From Planktothrix rubescens CCAP 1459/22 (GTDB taxonomy: Bacteria > Cyanobacteriota > Cyanobacteriia > Cyanobacteriales > Microcoleaceae), in contig LR882958.1 of NCBI GenBank assembly GCA_904830895.1, positions 4,669,501-4,733,500 on the forward strand: a stretch of DNA of 64,000 nt. The letters are read 5' to 3'. The position numbers were made by a program, and so were the translations under genes. Below, piece by piece: positions 57,701-64,000 of the stretch (positions within the stretch are counted from its first letter, which is position 1; each line of letters begins with the position of its first letter). A model generated the notes under the pieces. The model searched no databases. It saw only the letters and a program-made list of their open reading frames with translations, and had not been told where the DNA came from.

Positions 57701-58671
57701 TTAAAAGTTCCCGATTCTGGGAGTAAAGTTCTTAAAGCTAAGGTATTAACATAAAATCCTATTTGGTTTTCTAAATCTGGATGATTTCTTCCAGAAATAG
57801 GGATACCAATAACTAAATCACGCTGTCCTGTGTAACGGTAGAGTAATATTTTAAATAAGGTTAGCAAGGTAATAAATAGAGTTGTCTGATTTTTAGCTGC
57901 AAAACTGCGTAATTGTTCACTCAAACTCTGACTAAAATTATAAGTATATGAAGCTGCTTGAGAAGATTTTAATTGAGGTCTAGGGAAGTCGGTGGGTAAG
58001 TTCAGGATGGGGGGATGTTCCGCAAAAACATCGCACCAATAATTATGTTGTTCTCTAACTTCTTCACTTTCTAACCACTGATTTTGCCATGCGGTGTAAT
58101 CTTTATACTGTAATTCTAGCGGAGGTAATAAGGCATTTTTTTGTTGAATATCAGCAAAGTATAAAGTCACGAACTCTTTAAATATAATATCAAGTGATGT
58201 CGCATCACCAATAATATGATGTATTGTTAAACCAAACAGAAATTCCTCCGATTTAATCTGGACTAATAAAACTCGCATTAGCGGTAATTTATCTAAATCA
58301 AACCGTGAATTAGCTGATTCCTGAATCAAAGTATCAGCTAGGATTTCAGCATCTTTTTGTCCTCTTAAATCCCTAAAAATGACTAATTGTTCCTTAGCAA
58401 TATTTTCATGGACAATTTGCTGAATATTTCCAGCTATACTGGCAAAAGTAGTCCGCAAAATTTCGTGGCGATTAACAATTTCTTGAAAAGATTTTGTCAA
58501 TATCGTAACATTTAAGTTGCCCTGTATTCTGATAGCTAGTCTAATATTATAGGCACTGGAATATTCATTGATATGGTGCAAAATCCACAGCCGTCGCTGG
58601 CCGTGGGATACGTCATAATATTGTTGCTTTGCTAGGGGGGCAATCGAGTTAGATTGTTGTAAGTTGCTCAT
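54775..58671 (-). CDS. NRPS, terminal module C-A-T-TE
   Basis: 1298 residues, ATG 58671. Condensation domain (about 15-450) with HHIIGDAT in place of HHxxxDG. Adenylation domain (about 475-960): [63 protein letters not shown]. Thiolation domain with [10 protein letters not shown]. Thioesterase (about 1060-1290) with [10 protein letters not shown], catalytic Ser, and a late His (YASGVHREM). It releases the finished peptide. A by-eye alignment to PheA gives the specificity residues D-P-W-F-F-G-L-V-D-K; I do not assign a substrate from it. Confidence 0.92.
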   Translation of the reverse strand: [1298 protein letters not shown]

Positions 58672-58745
58672 TTTGTTTGTTCTGATTGAATTGTTAAAAT
58701 TTGCTTTTTATTAAAAAAATTAGTTAATAGTGTCTGATAAATTGC
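58672..58745 (-). repeat. Duplicated gene end and start between the two NRPS genes
   Basis: The 74-bp spacer contains a second, degenerate copy of the last codons of the upstream NRPS (QILTIQSEQTK-stop against [11 protein letters not shown]-stop) with the same stop/start overlap AAAATGAGCAA. The first copy opens a short dead-end frame MSNLSDTIN. Confidence 0.85.
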
Positions 58746-61700
58746 TCATTTTGTTTGTCGTGATTGAATTAAAATTGCTTGTTCTTTTAATATATTATGA
58801 GTGAAAATTTCGCGTAATCGTAGTGAAACCCCAAACTGATTACGGATTTGGGACACTAATCGCATGGCTTTTAAACTATTGCCTCCGAGTTCAAAAAATG
58901 ACTGATTATTGTCACTTACTTCTATTTCTAATAATTCACCCCAAACCAAGGCTAATAAAGCCTCTTGTTGATTAAACCCAGTTGGTTGACTAATTGATTG
59001 GGTAATATTTCCTTCGGGTTTTGGTAAGGCTAGGCGATGAATTTTGCCATTAGGTAACAACGGAAAAGATTCTAATTGAATTAAAAAAGTTGGCTGCATA
59101 TAAGTCGGTAACACTTGTTTTAGTTTTTGGCTGATTTGTTCACGATTTACAGTATTATTGCCTTGATAATAGGCAATTACTGTTACTAATTCTTCTTTTT
59201 TATCCGCGATTACCAGTGCTTTTTGGACACCATCAATGGCGGCAACGGCATCTTCAATTTCTCCTAACTCAATCCTTACCCCATTCAATTTTATTTGGTT
59301 ATCACTACGTCGTCCTATTACCTCTAAAGTTAGGTCGGGGAGCAATCGTCCCAAGTCTCCGGTACGATAAACTAAATCATTCCCATTATTCAAAGGATTG
59401 GGAACAAAAACTGAATTTGTTAAGATTTCATCTTGATAATAACCTTTGGTTAAATAAGGCGATTTAACAAAAATTTCTCCAACTTCTCCTATGGCACAGG
59501 GACGATTTTCGTCAATAACTGCGAATGCAGCATCGGGCAATGTTTTTCCCCCAGGTACTCGCGCATAGGAAATATTATTAGGTTTTGGTATTCGATAAAA
59601 ATGTTTAATAAAAGTTGTTTCACTGGCTCCATAAATATTGACAAATTCTGTCTGATTACCAAAAACTTCATGCAATTCACACAATTCTTTAACAAATAAT
59701 GGTTCTCCTCCTAACACTAATACCTGTAAATTTTTGAGTAATTGATTAGCATTAGGTAACTTACGACCAATATTTAAAAATAGACGCATTACCGATGGTA
59801 CGGTATGCAGTAAGTTAATCTGCCATTCTCCCAACCGTAGTAGCAAACGCTCCAAATCTTCCCTGTCTATACTATCAGGAATATAAAGAGTTCCTCCTGA
59901 ACATAAAGTAACCAGAGTTTCCCTCAGATAAGGATCAAAGTTAATTTGAGCTATCTGCAAACAACGCCAGTTATGATTAATTCCAAATTCAATTTTTTCC
60001 CAATTTATGAAGTGACGTAAGCTACCATGACTTCCTAAGATGGCTTTAGGTTCACCCGTTGAACCGGAAGTAAATATAATATAGTTAGCATCATCAGCAT
60101 CGGGCATTAATAAAGCTTTTCTATGGTTATTTTCTACGATAGGAAACTCTTGATATTTTGTTCCATCCCATTCATAATACTGCTGGATTTCTTGATGATT
60201 AACAACCAATAAATTAGGCGGTTTTGCTAATACTAATAATCGAGGTTTAATTATCTCTAAATTTTCTGCGGCTATCAGGATTATGGCGGGGGAAGTTTTA
60301 ATAATCATGCGTTGCCAACGTTCTTCTGGTTCATCTAAACGCAGGGGTAAATAAATTCCTCTCGCTTTAAATACCGCCAACATTGCTATTACCTGACGGT
60401 AATCTCCTTCTAAACTAACGCCACAAATGCTCTCTTTCTCAATGCCTAAATTGTTTAAGTTATTTGCCCAAATATCTGTTAATTGATCCAATTCTTGATA
60501 GCTTAATTGTTTAGTTAATCCGTCTTCTGTATAAACAAGAGCAGGGAGATGACTCTGGATTCGGACTTGATCGGCAAAATCATCAAGAACAGTACGAATT
60601 TCAAGGCGAGGGATAGGACGAATAAAGTCTTCTATCAAAGCGGTTTCTGAATCCGAAAGAAGAGAAATTTTGCCGATGGGTTGCTCTGGATTGGCTAACA
60701 TTGCTGTCAACAATTTATCAAAATGAAGCAGACATTTTTCCATTCGTTCTTTTTGGAAAAGGTCGGTATTATAAATTAAATCTAATCTGATATTTTCTTG
60801 ATTTTCACTAAAAACAAAGGATAAATCAAATTTGCTGGTGGGAGTGAGGGAATCTAAAGATTGAATATTGAGAGTTTCTATGGTTGGAGTTTGATCAAAG
60901 TTTTGTAATAAAACTAGAACATCAAAGAGGGGAGTTCGGTTGATTTCACGCGAGATATTCAGGTCTTCTAATAACCGATCAAAGGGATAGTCACTGTGGG
61001 CTAGAGCCTCGCTGACAGTTTGACGTATCTTACTCAGACAATCCTGATAACCTTGGTCTGGATCAAGGCGATCGCGGAGGATTAAAGTATTCAAAAATAA
61101 ACCAATTAATTCTTGTAACTGAGGATGATTGCGAGTAGCAATTTCTGTACCAATACTAATATCTTGCTGACCACTATAGCGATAAAGCAGGACTTTGACG
61201 GCGGCAACTAGAGCCATAAACAAAGTGCTTTTACTGTCTTGACAAACTTTGCGTAGTTGCAGATTAATCTCTGTTGGCAATATCCAACTCAGATGGGAAC
61301 CGTTATAACTTTTAAGGGGCGATCGCAGAAAATCCGTCGGTAAATGAACGCGAGGAATTTGTCCGTTATCTAATTTTTGTCGCCAATAATCTAAATTTTT
61401 GTTGTGATCTTTTTGTTTTAACTGGTTATTTTGCCAAGCCGCATAGTCCCTATATTGAATGGGTAATGGCTCTACGGTTGGCTCTAATTCCTGTCTAAGA
61501 GCTTGGTAATATCCTAAACATTCCTTAGCCAATAAATTCATTGACCAGCCATCACAAATAATATGATGAATTTCCAGAAATAAAATATAGCTCTGAGGTG
61601 ATAATTGATAAAGAGAAGATCGTAATAAAGGGTCTTTTTCTAAGTCAAAGGGTTTTCTTTGCTCTTGAAGAATCTCTAAGATACGACTTTCGGCATTAAA

Positions 61701-64000
61701 TTCCTCTGTCCAATCTTCAAATACCAAAGAAAAAGGACGATGGAGCAAAACTTTTTGCTGAGGTTCCCCATCAGTCAAGACAAAAGCGGTTCGTAGGGAT
61801 TCATGGCGATCTATCAATAATTGCATCGCTTGTTTAAACTTATCTGGGGCAAATTCTCCTGTTAATTTTAGGATAGACGTAATATGATAGGCTACATTAT
61901 TTAAGTCCATTTGTTGTAAAACAAAGAACCGTTTTTGGGCGTGGGATGTGGCAACTTTTATCTGGTCAGGAATGTGAGGAATGGGCAATATTGCCAAATT
62001 TTCCTCGTTTTTTGTTTCCGTTAATAAACTGGCTTGTTCTGCGATCGTGGGGTGGGAAAAGACTTGTTTAATAGCAAAGGCAATGCCCATTTTTTCCTGA
62101 ATTTTACTCACTAAGGTAATGGCTTTAAGGCTGTGACCCCCCAACTCAAAAAAGTTATCATTAATGCCTATTTTGGCTAAGGATAAAACTTCTTGCCAGA
62201 TATTGACCAAGATTGTTTCAGTTGGATTACGAGGAGCAACATAGACAGATTCTACCAAAGCTGTTTCATTGGGCAGGGGTAATTTTTTCAGATCAACTTT
62301 TCCATTGGGATTTAAAGGAAACTCTGGCAAAATTACGAAAGCCGACGGAATCATATAGGCGGGTAATTTTGGCTGGAGAAACTGTCGCAATTCTTTAGGT
62401 GTTAATGCTTGATGTTGACTAGCAATATAAGCCACTAAACGCTGATTGTCTTCGCTATCTGTTTGTATAATTACCACACTTTGATTAATTTGGGGATGGC
62501 TGTCTAAAATGGTCTGAATTTCTCCTAATTCAATGCGCAATCCTCGTAGCTTAACCTGATTATCAATCCGTCCCAGATACTCAATATTGCCATCGGCAAG
62601 ATAGCGGACTAAATCGCCTGTTTTATACAATTTACCTCCACCAAAAGGATTAGGAATAAATTTTTCAGCCGTTAATTCAAGCTGATTAAGATAACCTCTA
62701 GCTAACTGTATGCCGCCAATATGTAATTCGCCCACAATGCCGACAGGAACGGGTTGTAAATGAGGATCAAGAATATATATTTGGGTGTTAGCAATGGGAC
62801 GACCAATGGAAATAACGGGATCATCAGTTTGCGGTGGACATTGCCAGCAGGTCGCATCAACGGAGGTTTCTGTGGGCCCATAAAGGTTATGTAGTTCACA
62901 GTTAAAATGCTGAAAAAACTGCTGCATTAATTCAGAGGAAAGAGCTTCACCTCCACAAAAAACTCGCTTGAGATAACGACAATTTTCTAGCTTGGGTTGT
63001 TGTAGTAAAAGTCGCAGTAGAGAAGGAACAAAAAAGACTTGACTGACTTTTTTTTCTATCATTAACTGGATTAAGTAAGCGAGGTCTTTAGTCCCTTCTG
63101 GTTTAGGAATGATCAGAGCCATGCCACTGCTTAATGACCAGAATATATCCAACACTGAAGCGTCAAAAGCTAGAGAAGAAATTTGTAAAAGCCGATCGCG
63201 GTTTGTCGTGGGATAGCTGTCTTTAGTGCGTAGAATATTATTGCAAATACCCTGATGAAGATTCATCACCCCTTTGGGTTTGCCAGTGGAACCTGATGTA
63301 TAGATCAGATAGGCTAAATTTTCTGATTGGACAGAACTGCTTGGATTTTCTCTGCTGTAATTTTCTAAGAGCAACCAATCGCTATCTAAACAGAATGATT
63401 CTATCTTCAAGGTGTCTAAATCTTCCCTCAAATTGGTAACTAAAGATTGCTGGGTCAGCAAAATCGAAACTGCCGAATCTGTCAGCATATAATCAAGGCG
63501 ATCGCGGGGATAAGTAGGGTCTAAAGGAACATAGGCTCCCCCAGCTTTTAAGATGGCGAGAATCCCAATAATGGCTTCAAGAGAACGCTCAAAATAAATT
63601 CCGACTAAGACTTCAGGTTTAACCCCTTTTTCTTGCAGATAATGGGCTAATTGATTGGCTCGTTCGTTTAAGGCTTGGTAGGTTAATTCTTGCCCTTCAA
63701 AAATGACAGCGATCGCCTCTGGAGTTTTAAGAACTTGTTCTTCAACTAGGTGATGCAAACACTGATGTTGGGGATAATCAACAGCCGTATCATTCCATTC
63801 AACTAATAATTGATGGCGTTCGGCTGCTGTTAATAGGGGAAGTTGTCCTAAAGATTGCTGAGGATTCTGGGAGATCGCGGTTAATAGGGTTTCTAAATGA
63901 CCAGTTAGGCGGATTATACTTTCATGGGTAAAATGGCTGACATCGTAACTAAATTGGAATTGTAAGGCTTGTTTGGGAATAACCGCGACGGTTAGGGGAT
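58746..64000 (-). CDS. NRPS, (C)-A-T-C-A-T, 5' end beyond the window
   Basis: The frame stays open to the right edge: upstream of 63758 it reads the end of a condensation domain ([20 protein letters not shown], then [20 protein letters not shown]). Then A1 ([44 protein letters not shown]), T1 ([10 protein letters not shown] at about 62150), C2 ([10 protein letters not shown] at about 61560), A2 ([42 protein letters not shown]), T2 ([10 protein letters not shown] at about 58890). By-eye specificity residues are D-A-L-F-F-G-L-V-D-K (A1) and D-P-R-T-V-G-I-F-I-K (A2, uncertain). No TE; the peptide passes to the next gene. A2 is divergent from A1 and from the A domain of the next gene. Confidence 0.92.
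   Translation of the reverse strand, partial: [1750 protein letters not shown]

Noticed and set aside
53750-58671. Assignment to a microcystin cluster because of a McyJ-like methyltransferase
   Set aside because: No PKS or typical mcy domain order is visible, and C-A-T-TE plus C-A-T-C-A-T is too general.

Overview
The window looks like the chromosome of a filamentous, Planktothrix- or Oscillatoria-like cyanobacterium. The HIP1 octamer GCGATCGC recurs throughout, the sequence is AT-rich, spacers carry short tandem heptamer repeats and palindromic repeats, and LabA-type and YbjN proteins are present. The genus is an inference; no rRNA or other marker lies in the window.

Layout. (1) 1-38932, all on the + strand, is a contractile injection system (CIS/eCIS) locus. 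It holds two DUF4157 (eCIS-core) proteins, a YbjN-type putative chaperone, a membrane pseudokinase fused to a PstS-like binding domain, a small protein, a tail-tube protein, a giant repeat protein broken by an IS701-family element, a tube initiator (Afp7-like), a VgrG/gp5-gp27-like spike, a gp25-like protein, baseplate J, a gpI-like protein with an extra Ig-like domain, a DUF4159-like protein, a Cache-HAMP membrane receptor without an output domain, two membrane proteins with Ig-like modules (one with WD40 repeats), and a TPR protein. Sheath, PAAR tip, AAA+ ATPase and cap are not in the window and may lie to the left. (2) 38954-53750 is mostly housekeeping: HAD hydrolase, TldE/PmbA, metG, a NYN/LabA-like protein, lptC, two small cell-envelope proteins, a nucleotidyltransferase-like protein, rpiA, a TPR-GT41 glycosyltransferase, an AbrB/PIN toxin-antitoxin pair, a complete IS630-family element and two inverted copies of a MITE. 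(3) 53750-64000, on the - strand, is the end of a nonribosomal peptide cluster: (C)-A-T-C-A-T, then C-A-T-TE, then a SAM methyltransferase. The first NRPS runs off the right edge.

How the parts may work together. The CIS locus encodes conserved baseplate, spike and tube parts together with at least four membrane proteins with intracellular or extracytoplasmic sensory or adaptor modules. The baseplate gpI-like protein and two membrane proteins all start with similar Ig-like modules. This is consistent with a membrane-anchored (thylakoid- or plasma-membrane-type) CIS that is coupled to signal inputs, rather than a released particle. That is an inference from domain content. The most unusual single object is the gene at 11889-21946. 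Without its IS it would encode about 2,897 residues, about 2,365 of them in 75 near-identical repeats of 35 or 25 residues.

Start codons were revised where a leftmost possible start only translated intergenic repeats or lacked a ribosome-binding site.
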